DNA of 64,000 bases. Origin: Cunninghamella blakesleeana. Its lineage: Eukaryota > Mucoromycota > Mucoromycetes > Mucorales > Cunninghamellaceae. A program made the translations under genes and the position numbers. This document shows, piece by piece, positions 48,701 to 60,811 of the stretch; position 1 is the stretch's first letter; every line of letters starts with the position of its first letter. The DNA is taken from contig JAFCIZ010000001.1 in NCBI GenBank assembly GCA_017871115.1, positions 6,446,001 to 6,510,000 on the forward strand. Direction: 5' to 3'. The notes beneath the pieces were generated by a model, which saw only the letters and a list, made by a program, of their open reading frames with translations, did not search any database and was not told where the DNA came from.

Positions 48701-50353
48701 ATTGATGAAGTTAAAGAAGGTGAAAAAGAAGATGAAGAAGAATACGCGAATGTACAAGAAGAAACTCAATCTACTAATGTAGATACAGATATGAAAGAAT
48801 TGTTAGATAATGAAAAAGAAGATATAATTGATTCTATCAATGTACAGGATAACCTTCAGGACGAAAAAGCTGCTGTGGAAAGTACTTTAATTAATGAAGT
48901 AGAAGTAGGAAATGAAGATGCAATTAAAGATAAAAATGAAGAAGAATATAATGACATGCAAGATGAACTTCAGCCCACTCACTTGGATACGGAAATAAAC
49001 GTACTACTAGATGATGAAAAGGGAGATGAAAAAGATCAAGGGCAAGAAGATCATCCAATGGAAAATGTTGATATTGATAATGAATTAATTAACGAAATAA
49101 ATGATCAAGTGGAAGATGATAAAAATAAGGACGAATTTGTAGATATACATGAAGAAAAAGTAGACCACTCAGATACAGAAATGGAGGATTTGCTGGAAAA
49201 TAAAAATGATGGGGATAAAAATGAAGAAGAGGAAACAGCAAAACTACAAGATATTCAACCTACTCATTCAGATAGTGACATGGCATATTTATTTGAACCT
49301 GAAAAAGTCAAAGATAATGATGAAGAAGATAAACAGAGTGAAAATGAATCAGCTAGAGAATATAAAGACATTCAAGAAGACGAAGATATAGAAAATGGAT
49401 TAATTAGTAGAACGGAGAACGAAAAAGTCGATCAAGACAGTAATGAAAAGAATCAACAAGTAGATAGAGAAAAAGAAAATGTAGAATTAGAAGAAGGGTA
49501 CACTGATCTACAAGAGCTTCAACCAATTTATTCAGGTACAGATATAAAAGTATCAACTGAAGACAATATAATTGAAAATAAAATTCATGGTAATGAAGAG
49601 GCGGAATTGGCTAATATACAAAATAATCTTCAAGATGAAAAAGAAGATTTGGATATCTCATTAATCGAAAAAGAAAAAGAAAATGAAAATGTGGAAGATG
49701 AAGTCAATGAAAAAGAGGTTGTAGAAGAAGAGGAATTTAATGAAATACAAGAAACACTCCAGCCTTCTCATTCAGATTTGGAAACAAAAATTTCACACGA
49801 TAATGAAAACTACGATCAACATAATGAGGATGAAAACGAAATAGATGATGAAGATAATGATAAAATGGATAATAATAATTCAATTGATATTCAAGAAGTT
49901 AATGATGATGATCTTCAAGTGGAAAATAATGTAGCAGAAAATATCTTGGCCAATGAAGAACAAGAAGAAACCATTGGTGAAATAAAAGATAATAATGAAG
50001 GTGAAGAAAATGAAGACGGATATATTGAAATACAAGAAGAAATTCACTCAACCCACTCCGATACAGAAATGATAGTTATTTTACCAAACGATGGAGAAGA
50101 AATAAATGATGACCAAGAAAATAAATTTGACTCAACCACTATGCAGCAAGTACATCAGCAAGAAAATCAAGCTGAAAAAGTAAAGGATGATATAGAAAAT
50201 TCTTTAATGGATGAAATTGAACGGGATAGCAATGACGCAGATATGGAAAAAGAAGAAGGATACGATGATATACATGGAGAACTTCAAATATCTCACTCAG
50301 AAGCCGATATGAAAACATTATTAGATGATGAAGACGTTAATGAATTGATTTAA
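45742..50353 (+). CDS. C3HC zinc-finger protein (ZC3HC1/NIPA, Pml39, Rsm1 family) with long acidic repeat tail
   Basis: Four exons (45742-45893, 46005-46360, 46459-46574, 46682-50353) sum to 1432 codons, giving 1431 aa. The first module is the C3HC zinc finger: QCAIHGWY near residue 96, Cys120-x2-Cys123, then His157-x3-Cys161-x-Trp. The second module, the Rsm1/NIPA C-terminal domain, has CSSCFRHIWLP (Cys264, Cys267) and HPIEEHRYYCPW (His326, Cys330). This two-module architecture is that of ZC3HC1 and yeast Pml39, nuclear-basket components of the pore, and S. pombe Rsm1 (mRNA export). From about residue 400 the protein is extremely acidic. It has a poly-Glu tract (48060-48126), a VEG repeat (48408-48470), and from about residue 895 an eight-copy divergent repeat. 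The tail is far longer than in known relatives (about 350-500 aa). Confidence 0.9.
46910..46953 (+). repeat. AAT run coding poly-Asn between the two zinc-finger halves
   Basis: A run of about 14 AAT/AAC codons is inserted in the second zinc module, between the CxxC pair and the HxxxC pair of the Rsm1-like domain. Confidence 0.8.
48060..48126 (+). repeat. GAA run coding poly-Glu
   Basis: About 22 nearly uninterrupted Glu codons (GAA, one GGA) in the acidic tail of the C3HC protein. It is a trinucleotide microsatellite and likely to vary in length. Confidence 0.85.
48408..48470 (+). repeat. Tandem 9-base repeat coding Val-Glu-Gly
   Basis: Six to seven copies of GTAGAAGGA encode (VEG)n, flanked on both sides by GAAGAAAAA (Glu/Lys) runs. 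Low divergence between copies indicates recent slippage-type expansion. Confidence 0.85.
48742..50332 (+). repeat. Eight divergent copies of an acidic protein repeat (IQEELQPTHSDTEM consensus)
   Basis: Copies start near 48742, 48946, 49132, 49231, 49493, 49730, 50015 and 50255. Each reads roughly aromatic/acidic-x-Ile-Gln-Glu, then Leu-Gln-Pro-(Thr/Ser)-His-Ser-Asp-(Thr/Ser)-(Glu/Asp)-Met, then a short Leu-Leu-Asp-Asp-Glu end. The last copy is at the very C-terminus. Between copies a second motif recurs (LQDEKxDIENSLINEIE-like), so a composite unit of about 60-90 residues is likely. Copies differ at many codons, so this is an old, selected repeat rather than DNA slippage. Confidence 0.85.
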
Positions 50354-50772
50354 TATTGGTAAAACTTTATTACTATTATTGCTACTCTTACCATTATTTC
50401 TAAAAAAAATAAAAAATGTATATATAAATATAACAAGAGCCATTTATATCATGGTCAAAATATCACCTAGTATAAATAAACAAAAATGAAATTATATGGT
50501 GTTGTTTTTCTATATAGAATTAATATAATAAATAACGATTTTGTTTATTTAATTTGTCATGTAAAAAAGTTGTGATCAAAAATATTTTGCTACAAAGGTT
50601 TAAAGGATATTTTTATGAAATATATAAATACATATGGAGATTTATTTATTGGTTACAAATGTGTAAAAAAAGAGAATATATAATGTGTTACAAAGCTAAT
50701 ATATATATATATATATGTATGTATATATATTATAATTATAATTTATATATTTATATAAATTTATTTATTTTT
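50354..50772. other. Spacer between convergent C3HC and arrestin-like genes
   Basis: About 420 bases of AT-rich sequence with TATATA arrays near 50700-50730 and no gene. It should carry both 3' UTRs. Confidence 0.5.
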
Positions 50773-52695
50773 TTAATTTGCCTCAATGCTACATTCATTA
50801 ATCACTTGAACGACGCTAGAAGTAGAAGAAGAAGAATTAATAGATAAAGAACGTCGTCTTCGGTCATTATTATTAGAAGAAGGAACCATAAGATGGCCAG
50901 ATTGATCTTGGAGTAAAACATTATTAGTATTATTATTATGATGAATAGGTGGGATTAAAGAAGCGCCAATAGACGACGATGAGGTTGATGGAGAAGGATT
51001 ACCCGATAAAGTGACAGATGGTGGGATGACTGGCCAATCAAGAGAAGAGGGACTAGTAACAGTAGTATCTTCCAATAAAGGGGAAACTGAACAACGATCG
51101 GGATCTGTCCAGCTACCAGTACCATCTACAGAAATGATACTACGAGGGCTAGGTAAAGGAGATTCACCGCCACTAGAAGGATGATTTAAAAAGCATGGCA
51201 TATCAGAATTTAAATGGTTATGATTATTGTCTTGAGTATCTTGATAGGAAGGTAAAGGAATAAGTAATTGAGGAGGTAAAGGTGTATTACTATATGGTAC
51301 AGTGACGATAGAAATAGGTAGAGAGATCATTAAAGAAGAAGCTACGGAGGACGGTGATGAAGAGCTATTGGTGGAGTTGGAGGATAAGCGGGTAGTAGAT
51401 GAAGAATGAGGATTATATAAAGGTACAGTAATCATGATTTGATAGGAAATATCTATATGGCGTTGACTTTGAGTGGATGGAGCACATGATGATGGAATTT
51501 TGAATTGAATAAGTGTATGATTATCATTGGTACGACTGTTGATGGCTACATAAAACTTTTCAGTATATAAATTATGATTCTTTCTAAAACCTTGTGATTG
51601 ACTAGTTGAAAAATGGCTAGCTGTAGTAGATAAAAAGGCAAGGTCCACGTGAGTGATTTTAAGGTCAGATCGATTTTGAGTTATTAGTTTGATGCTACAC
51701 ATATCACCTAAAACAGTAAAAATAAATATAAAACACATATAAAAAAAAATATTGGTGTTAAAAAAAAAGTTTTATTTTTAAAAATGTCTAAAATGAGTAT
51801 AATTTTCCCAAACCCATTATTTTTTTTTTATTATTTTTTTTATTTTTATTTTTTACCTGGACAATAAGCCGGTTTCAGTAATTCGGCATCTATTTGGATA
51901 AACGCATCACCTTTTTGATATAATTTTTTTCTTTGAATAGGAGAGTTAGATGTAGGCTGATAAGATATTAAAGGTAAATATAAAATATGTTTGGGCTGTG
52001 TATGTAGTTGTTGATCAGGTGTTTTTAAATCCAAATAACCTTGTAAAGTATAGTTGATTTTATGATCAATATAATTATCATATAAAGTTGGAGGATAGTT
52101 ATTATCTGGTAATTTAATGGCAAATAAATACATATGATTTCCGGCATTTAATTCAGTATCTATATGAATTTACAATCAAATAATCCGATGATTGTAACAA
52201 AAGATATATAAAAAATAATACAAAACAAAAGAGAAAGGGATGATAGAATGTGATTAGTCAATAAAGTCAAAATAAAATGATATAAATGATTATTATTATT
52301 ATCATTAATCCAAATGACTTATTCATATGTACCTTGCATATTATCACCCAATAAATTTGATTCCACCGAGAAAATAACATTTTCTTGTTTTCCAGATTGT
52401 TCAGTACATTTAAACACTACTTTTAATCTACGTATTTTTTGAGGCTTCGATACTTGAATTACAATGTTCCCTATTTAAAAAATAATATAGTAAATATGTG
52501 TTTAATTAATAAAAAGAAAAAAGAAAAGATAAAAAGTTTATTTTTATTTTTTAAAAGAATGGTAGTTCAAAGTCTTTTCATACCATTTACCACCGAGTTA
52601 GGGCCAAATGCTATAGGTTTATCATAGCTTCCAGTTGTTACATTTAATTTAAAAAGTTTAACGTGATGTTTATTCCCTTTTGTAATGAAAATCAT
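50773..52695 (-). CDS. Arrestin-like (alpha-arrestin) protein
   Basis: Alpha-arrestins usually adapt Rsp5-type ubiquitin ligases to membrane transporters. Four exons (52584-52695, 52333-52470, 51857-52159, 50773-51707) sum to 496 codons, giving 495 aa. The N-terminal arrestin sandwich is visible as VKLFKLNVTTGSYDKPIAFGPNSVVNGNIVIQVSKP, VVFKCTEQSGKQENVIFS and the tyrosine/proline-rich YLFAIKLPDNNYPPTLYDNYIDHKINYTLQGYLD (the FxFxxxLPxxxPPS-like arrestin strand). The C-terminal sandwich starts at KGDAFIQIDAELLKPAYCPGD and ends near ISYQIMITVPLYNP. A Ser/Asn/Pro-rich tail of about 170 residues follows. I see no clear PPxY motif, so a ubiquitin-ligase link cannot be shown. Confidence 0.85.
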
Positions 52696-52739
52696 AAATA
52701 AAGAGTCTATAGTGATTTGAAAAAGATAATGGATGAGGG

Positions 52740-52770
<31 letters not shown>

Positions 52771-53278
52771 TAGAGAGAAGAGTGAGTGAAATAAAAAAAA
52801 AATAGGGATAAAAGGAAAATTTATAAAATTTTTGAGGTCCAGCCTTTTTTTTTTTTCACTCAAAAAATAAAAATAAATTCATCAATCATCCAGTTAAAAC
52901 CTTACATATAGTAATATATTTTTCATTCACCATACAAATATATATATATATATATATTATATTTAATAATATTAAGACTATTTCTAATAGCTTTTTTTAA
53001 TAAATATATATATTTATATACTAATCATCACTATAATAAAAATCATACAAGTGCTTAATTTTATTGCATTATTTATTTATTGTAGCAATTTTGAAACTCA
53101 GTCATCCAAATTTGGTAAGCTCATTTGTATGCTTTAAATTTTTTTACTTTTTCTACTTTTCTCATTACTTTTTTTTCTTTCCCTTTTTCAAACCATATTT
53201 ATTTATATTTATATATTTACTTCATATTTGTATTTTTTTTTCTTTTTTTCTTTTTTATTTTATTTTATTTTTGGTAGA
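52696..53278. promoter_or_regulatory. Divergent region with probable 5' UTR intron of the downstream gene
   Basis: A donor CCAAATTTG|GTAAGC at about 53115 and an acceptor TTTTGGTAG ending one base before the ATG at 53279 suggest a 5' UTR intron of about 160 bases. The upstream exon cannot be coding in the ATG frame, since it meets stops. The rest is A/T tract DNA, including a run of T then A at about 52740-52768. Confidence 0.45.
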
Positions 53279-53650
53279 ATGGATGATAAAAATAAATATG
53301 AGCCAATCTTAGAAACCCATCACGTACGACCTAATGTAGAAGAATATGAATATGCAGTATATGATTCCCATAGCTACCACCATTATGATAGTAATAATAT
53401 AATTCCCATAGTACTTGTAATGAAATATCAAGAAGGTTTTGAATGGAATGAAGAGGTTTTTTTTAGTAGTTATCGTCAACAACAATGTAAACGTCATAAA
53501 AGTAAATTCCGTAAAGCAAGAGAAGAGAGAATAAGACAAGCCTGTATTGCAAATCATACCAATGATAGTGGTAGTAGTCGTCGGAATAGAGATCAAGATA
53601 GAGTAATGGAAATAGAATTATCTGCTCATGATAAGGATATTTTACCATAA
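53279..53650 (+). CDS. Unrecognised small protein, single coding exon
   Basis: The frame encodes 123 aa starting MDDKNKYEPILETHHVRPNV. The composition is balanced and not simple-sequence. The N-terminal half is acidic, His/Tyr-rich and ends in a hydrophobic strand (NNIIPIVLVMKYQEGFEWNEEVFF). The C-terminal half is strongly basic (QQQCKRHKSKFRKAREERIRQ), a possible nuclear-localisation or nucleic-acid-binding segment. A probable intron acceptor lies directly before the ATG. I do not recognise a family. It is divergent from the arrestin-like gene. Confidence 0.6.
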   Translation: MDDKNKYEPILETHHVRPNVEEYEYAVYDSHSYHHYDSNNIIPIVLVMKYQEGFEWNEEVFFSSYRQQQCKRHKSKFRKAREERIRQACIANHTNDSGSSRRNRDQDRVMEIELSAHDKDILP

Positions 53651-54164
53651 ATCTTTACATGCATATATCATCTATTTTTTTTTTTTTTTATTTATTTATT
53701 TTGACTCTATGCTATATTTTAACTTTATCTTTTATAAATATCCTTATCTTTGTTACTATTATTAAAGTATATATATTAAAATGATTGATGAATGATTTGT
53801 ATTAAAAAAAAAAATTAAAACAAAAATGTTCAAAAGATTAATAATTATTATAAGAGAAAGGAGTTTTGTCTTTGTTCTTTTTTTGAAAAAAAAATAAATA
53901 AATAGAAAAATTAATAAATAATAAAATAACACTAATAAATAATTAAAATAATAATGATAGTAAAAAGGAGAAAATATACATTTAGAGGTTATCATAAAAT
54001 AATAAATAATAATAAATAAGTAAATAATAATAGTAATATAATAATAATAATAATAATAATAGTAGTAGTAGTAGTAGTAAATAATAATAGCAAATAGGAT
54101 TAAAAAAATAAGTAAATAAAACGAATATAATATAAAAATATAAATAAAGAAAAAAAAAAAGATA
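53651..54164. other. Spacer between convergent genes, with AAT and TAG repeats
   Basis: About 510 bases, made of (AATA)n, (AAT)n and (GTA)n runs, the clearest at about 54038-54080. No gene. Tyr/Ile-rich frames on the minus strand are simple-sequence artefacts. Confidence 0.6.
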
Positions 54165-56953
54165 TTATTCATTCACCCAAGTACCGCCACGTTTTAACCA
54201 TTTTCCAAGTAAAATAGCCACATCTCTTAATACAAATCCACCAACCACTCTATTGATTCCTTCGCATACTTTGCCAAGCTTGGAAAGTAATGTATCATAA
54301 TGAGGATTTTTTTGTCGATCTTTTTTGAGATAATGCTGAAACCACATTTCTAATTAAAAATAAAAGATCAAAATACAATAAAAGAATGAATGAGTATATT
54401 AAAATTCAATAAATATTATACGTTAATATTATTATTAATTATTTTTTTCTTACCTAATAAATGAAGTTTGATAAATAATTTTTGTAATACTTCAATATAA
54501 TGGCGATGTTGATCTTCACTATTATAAATAAAGGGTAAAAATGAAAATAAGAATAATCAGTTATTGGTTTTGTATCTTTATATTTATTATTGTTTTTATA
54601 ATGATAATAACATTATATATAACATATTTATACTTACACTTTTGTTAAGCTAAAAGCATTCATACGTTCTACTGATTTAGATAATTTGGAACCCCAAGAC
54701 ATGAATTGAGTACGTTTATTTAAACTACCATTACTTCCATTACTTATTGTACTCGAACCACTAGAGATAATTGAATTATTACTACTATTACCAATGACAG
54801 ACATAGAGCTGCTGTTATGGTTATTGGTACTACCAAATAATCCTCCATCGGGTGAATGTATTATATTGTCATCTGTTGTATCAGCGAGGCTATCTCGTTT
54901 CAATTTCTTTGATAATGTCACTTGTAATCCTTCTACTACTTCTTCTAATGATTCAATTAATCTTAAACTTCCACGAATATCATCTAAATTTTTCCATTTT
55001 TCAATACGGTTTAAATCTAAAATTAAACTTTCACATGCAGCTACTTTTACATCCATAGAAGGTAATCTTATATTATTGTGATGCCTAATTTTTTTTTTTA
55101 AAAAAATATATATATATATATGTATATATATTAAAAATAATAAGATTTAATTAATTATTCTTTTTTTATTATTATTTAGCTTCATATTTATTTTTATTAA
55201 TATATACGTTACCATAAATTTTTGGGTATAAATAATTTTGGAGTAATATAACCACCGTAATTCATGCTACTTTCCAAAGCCATGATTAATTTTAAATGAT
55301 TTTCCAAATGTTTAGATGAAGAAGTAGAAGATTGTTGCTGTTGATTATGATCGGGTAAAGAAGAAGAACAAGATGTATTTGTTGAATCACTATCATAAGG
55401 AGAATTCTGATTATTTCCAAAATATTCCAAATTATCATCTGATGATCGATTTGTTGAAGTTGGGCTAAAAGCATTAAATTCCTTAGAGATTCCATTTTGA
55501 TGGCCATTACCGAAGAAATGACTAAACATTGGTCCACTTCCTCCTCCTGATGATGATGATTTATCTTTATCCATACTTGTACGAGATTGGCGATTATATT
55601 TTTTACGCATACTTAATCCACTAGATTGTCTTTGTACTGTTGATGAACGCATATTGGTTGTTGTTGTATCTTGGTATTCGCTTAATATACTTGGCATTGT
55701 TACAGAAGGTTGCGTTACATTACGTCTCATAGGTATACTTGATGTGGTAGTAGAGGTGGAATCATTGGATTCAGATAATTGGCGTTGTCGACTAGTATTA
55801 GATGATCCTGAATTGGTTCTAGAGAATTGTAATTTTCTAGGTAAACTGCTGGTTCTTAATCTTCCCAATACATTACTATTACTATTATTGTTATTATTAT
55901 TAATTTCTTCATTATTATTGGATGATAATGATGTGGAGAATTTAAAAGATGAATGTCGAATTTCATTTTGCTTATTATTATTAATAATATTATTTTCATT
56001 TGTAATAGTATCATTCACAGGTTGTCGAGTATTATCATTATCATTATTGCTGGTATTACTACTGTTGTCAATAACACTGCTGTCACTATTATTATTATTA
56101 CTATTATTATTATTACTATCCAATTGTATTGAAGTAGCTGAAGTCACTTCCATTTTAGTAGCTAAGAGAGAAGGTAAAGCCATAGATGGTTGTTGGGAAT
56201 TAGGTACACCGATATGATCGGAACCTTCTGAGGACGAAGACGAAATGCTCGATAAAGATGTTTTTCTTTCATGATGAAATTGTTGTGGGGTAGCAGGTGT
56301 AGATGGGGGTTCAAAATGATGCTGTAAAGCAGCAGCAGCACCAGAACGAGAGCTTTTTCTTGGGTTTGGTCTGTAAACAGATCTTGGTTCTAAAGGAGGA
56401 GGAGGTTCTGAGGTTGTATTAAGGGTATCATTACTTTTTTTATTTGATATTGGTCTAGAAGGAGTACTTTTAGAAGAAACTGGTGAAGGTGGAGCATCTA
56501 AAGGAAGTGAAATAGGCGATGAAGGTGTATTATTTTGTTGCCATCGAGGACTTCCAGCTGTTGTTACAGAACCTCCTGAAGTACGTGAGCTATAACGAGT
56601 ATTTGTATTTGTATTTGCTGTTGCTGCTGTTGTTGTTGCGGAAGAATTGATTTCGATTTCTAATCTACTTGACTTACTATCCAAAGAAGATGATGATGCC
56701 ATTTTTCTAACCCATTTTGAGTATTGACCTTTACTTTGACGAGTAGCTGTATTAATTTGTTGTTGATTTCCCAAAGTATTGTTTTTCATTGCTTTAATCT
56801 TTCCATTTTCTTCTTTTTTATTATGATTGCTTTCGATTGTATCATGAAGTATACTAGTATTTGCTCTTAAAGTTGTAAGGTATTGGATACGTTTTAAATA
56901 TTTGTCATACTATACAAGTTAAAATAAAAATAAAAAGAATAAATATATATGTT

Positions 56954-56990
<37 letters not shown>

Positions 56991-57294
56991 CCATTTTATT
57001 TTTCTAGTTTTATTTTTATTTTAGTAATAGTACCGTTTCTTGTAATCTTTGTCTATCATTTTCCCTTGTTTCAGTTGAAAGTACTCGATCCAATAAGTTA
57101 ACGGCTTCTGTATAGGCCTCTATTGCCCCAGTTAAATCGTTTGCTTTATCTAATACAACAGCTGAATTAGCTTTTTGAATGGCAGTTTTTAAGATGGCCT
57201 TTGAAACACGTTGTGAGGTTTGATGTGGTTGTGGAGTAGGGGTCGAAGGTGTACCATTTGAAAGATGAAGTGTAGAAATTGCATTATGTGACAT
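54165..57294 (-). CDS. MIT-domain protein
   Basis: MIT domains bind ESCRT-III tails and act in endosomal sorting and related membrane events. Five exons join in phase: 57034-57294, about 55217-56909, about 54646-55119, about 54453-54520, and 54165 to about 54348. The MIT helices are at residues about 30-110: AILKTAIQKANSAVVLDKANDLTGAIEAYTEAVNLL, then YDKYLKRIQYL after the first intron. A disordered Ser/Asn-rich region of about 500 residues follows, with polybasic patches (SKWVRKMASSSS, MRKKYNRQ). A conserved C-terminal helical domain comes last: DVKVAACESLILDLNRIEKWKNLDDI, GSKLSKSVERM, then a segment ending FVLRDVAILLGKWLKRGGTWVNE. It matches fungal proteins annotated only as MIT-domain proteins. 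The C-terminal domain's role is unknown. Confidence 0.85.
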
Positions 57295-58062
57295 ATTATA
57301 AGATGGATTGTATGAGTGTGTTTCAGTATTAGGAAATAATAATAATAATAATATAAGGAAATAATATATATAAAGAAGAAAAAATATTATTGAAACAAAG
57401 ATGATGTCTTTGTTTCTATTTTTTTAATATTATTATTATTTTATAATTTTAATAAGAATAGAAATGAAAGAAGAGAGAGGAAAAAAATATAAAATATATG
57501 TTTAAATATATATAAATATATTTTTATGAAATATATATATATATATATATATATAAAAGAGAGTGAGAGCGAGAGAAAGAAAGAGAGAGCAAAAAATAAA
57601 AATGTTATTTAAAAAATAATAAATTAAAGGGACCAAGTAAGGAAAGTGAGATTTTTTTAAGTTTAAATAATAAGTTACACACACACTTTGCCTTTCAACT
57701 TAGGCGGAGTTATTTTAAACCAATAAAAAGATTTGAAATAAAAAAAGAATGGTTATTATAAAACTTTACATTTTAGTATTTTAAACAAAAAAAAAAAACC
57801 TCCTTATATAAAAATATGATTTTTTTTGCCCTCCCAGAGTTGATTACCCCATATAGGAGTCAATAACTCCCCCTTTTTATGTCAATTTAATCTGAAATAT
57901 TTCAATAATAAAATAATTATGTCTTTATTATCTATTATATTATATTACTATATATTTTAATATATATCTATATATCTATATATCTATATATTTATCTATC
58001 TATCTATATATTATATTATATTATATTATTTTATTATATTTTAATATATTTAATATATATAC

Positions 58063-58102
<40 letters not shown>

Positions 58103-58188
58103 GCATATACATATGCGTGTATTCATAATCTGATTATATTTATTTATTTATTATTTTTTGAAACTGACTTTCTAGGCTATAAAAAAAA
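57295..58188. other. Gene-free spacer with purine tract and TATC/TA repeats
   Basis: Nearly 900 bases. A GA-rich tract GAGAGTGAGAGCGAGAGAAAGAAAGAGAGAGC is at 57558-57589, on the template side of the minus-strand MIT gene (so CT-rich on its coding strand, upstream of its ATG). A (TATC)n/(TA)n satellite-like block runs from about 57930 to 58100. A small C-rich patch (TTACCCCATATAGGAGTCAATAACTCCCCC) lies at about 57844-57873. No gene. Confidence 0.55.
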
Positions 58189-59839
58189 TTATTGAGGCGG
58201 CATTCCAAGCACTGTCAATGTATTTCCCACCAAAATTAAACTACCAGTTGTCAAAACTTGAACTTTTTGTTGTTTATTTTGATTTGAATGATCAATTACC
58301 CAATCTACTGCCTCTTCAATTGATGCAACAATATGAACATTCTTGTCATTAAAATTTGGTACTTGTTCTTTCCAACTATCTGCCAACATTTTTTGCATAG
58401 CACAGGCATCATCCATTGAAACTGTATTATTTGTATTATCTATATATAAATATATAAATTATATTTTTTTATTATTAGTTGTATTATAATATTCAGTCCT
58501 CTTTATTTCTCTCTCCTTTTCTTACCAGTAGTATATCCTTGTCTATAAGTGACATTGGTTGTAAAAATAACATGATCAAAAGCAATCGTGTTTGATACAA
58601 CATTTAATAATCGAGGTCCATCTCTTCCATTTGTACAATTAAAGATCAATACTCTTGAGGTATCAGTATCACCATCTTTAGATTTATCCTTATCTTGATT
58701 TATTACTGTATCTTGAAACCATTGAGTACATACACCAAGACTTTCTAAAGTATGGGCTCCATCCAAATACCATGTTAAAGAAGAGGAGCGATCAGATACT
58801 TTGGATGCATATTTTGTTTTATCAATTGTTAATTTTTGTCCACGACCAGGCCATACTACTTTTTTTAACCCTTCAATAAATCCTTCAGGAACCTGATCCC
58901 CTTCAAATTTGATTCCACGACATTCTTCTAACCATTTTTTTGCTAATGATATGGCTACTAATGAATTATAACGTTGATGAATACCAGCAAGACCTAATGA
59001 ATCGAACCAAATCAGATCGATCGAAAATAATGATAAAAAATAATATAATTAGTATTTCGTTTATATATATTTCATTTTATTTTATAATAGTAATTATTAT
59101 TACCAATCTCTATATTTTTCAATTTTTCAATTTGAGAGGGGTATACAATTTCTAATGGTGCCTAATATACATATATAGAATAAGAATAAATAAATAAAAA
59201 TATAATCAGTATATATCTAAAAAAAATGCATTGATTATCCATAAAATAAAATAAAATAAAAAAACTTACATTTTTTTCTTTAGCACGCTCTTTCACTACT
59301 TCTAAAGCTTCAGGAGGTTGATCAAAGCAGACAACAGGTCTTTCATTCTAAAAAAAAAAAAAAAGAATATATGTATTTATAAATTTAAAAAAGTTTTTAA
59401 ATAATAATAATAGTAATAATGAAAAGGAACCAGTATACAAATCAAGTTTTTCTTTCTAATGATGATGGGTATTATATATTTAATTCCCTTTACCTTAATA
59501 ATACCAGCCTTATGCCATGCAATTTGATCAATAGTATTTCCCAATACACTGACATGATCCAACCCTAATGCAGTAATCCCACATACAACAGGTTTTTCAA
59601 TAATGTTTGTTGAATCATATTCACCTCCAACTCCTACTTCTAAGATGGCTACATCGACCTAATTATAAAAATAAAATTAAAAAAAGATATAATAATAATA
59701 GTAATATATAATATTAATAATTATTGTAAAGAATGTTAATAATATTATTGATAATAATAAAAAATAAAAATAATAAAATAAAATAATAAAAAAAGGGACA
59801 TTTTAATATTGGTATATAAATTTGATCTTTTAAAACAAC

Positions 59840-59885
<46 letters not shown>

Positions 59886-60811
59886 CCACCCCTCTTTCAT
59901 ATATATTATTATACACTTTTTTTATTTTTTTTTTTCTCTTCCTATTTTTTTTTTTTCTTCTAAATTCTCTTCCTTTTTCTTTTTTTTTTTTTTTTTTTTT
60001 CATTTTACCTTTTCTTGTATAAATGCGTGTAAAGCCAATAAAGTCAAATATCTGAAATAAATTGGTTTATCTGGATGGACACGCTGTTGACGGATAGAGT
60101 TTTTTGGATTGTCGATTAAAAATTCTTTATTAAAATCTATATATTGATCTTTTGTATCTTCTAAACGAGTCCATACATCTTCTGAATATTTAGCAAAAAG
60201 CTCTTCGCTAATAGGCTCACCATTAATCCTAATACGTTCACGAACAGCAACAAGATGTGGAGAAGTAAATAATCCAGTACGGAGTGGTTTATCCAATGGA
60301 TAATGACGAAGAATAGATTGTGTTATTGATGAAGTGCTTCCTTTTCCTTTGGTCCCAGTCACATGTATCAATTGAAGTTTATTAAAATCTTCAGGCTATA
60401 TATATCCAAATATAAGAGTTATATAAGGTTTTAATATATTTATACCCTCTCATTTTTTTATTTTTATTTTTCTCTTATATGTAATTATTATTATTATTAC
60501 CTTATAACCAATCCGTTGAAAATAATGACGCATTTCTGGTAAACTATATTGATTCATTCTTGGACCAGCTTTTCTTAGTTGTTCTAAAAGAGCAGCATTT
60601 GTTTGTAATGAATTGAGTTTGGCAACAGCTTCCTTTTATGATAAAAAAGACAAACAATAATAATAAAAAAATAGATTATATATAATTTAAACTATTTTAT
60701 AATATAATAAAAAAAAATAACAACTAATGAACTGTATTTATGAATTACATTATATGTAAAGGGCATCTTTTTTATAGTAGTAGTACAATATTGACGAAAG
60801 CTGTTTAGCAT
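58189..60811 (-). CDS. MET7: Folylpolyglutamate synthase (FPGS/Met7)
   Basis: It adds glutamates to folates, retaining them in cells and making the polyglutamyl cofactor used by MetE-type methionine synthase. About nine exons are read. The ATP loop is [12 protein letters not shown], followed by [19 protein letters not shown], the metal-binding [35 protein letters not shown] and WPGRGQKL. The C-terminal domain starts near [13 protein letters not shown]. The C-terminus [11 protein letters not shown] is intact. Two in-frame ATGs open the first exon, at 60811 ([15 protein letters not shown]) and at residue 16 (MPFTYN). The first extension is basic and could direct a mitochondrial form, the second a cytosolic one, as in other eukaryotic FPGS genes; this is inferred. 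Confidence 0.95.

Noticed and set aside
53086..53117. Peptide AILKLSHPNL resembling a protein-kinase LxHPNI motif
   Set aside because: The reading frame cannot be joined to the downstream exon without a stop, and no other kinase motif is nearby. Treated as 5' UTR.
55654..56217. 187-codon plus-strand frame, Leu/Val-rich
   Set aside because: Antisense to the Asn/Ser-rich part of the MIT-domain protein; the apparent membrane-like composition comes from complemented AAT/AGT codons.
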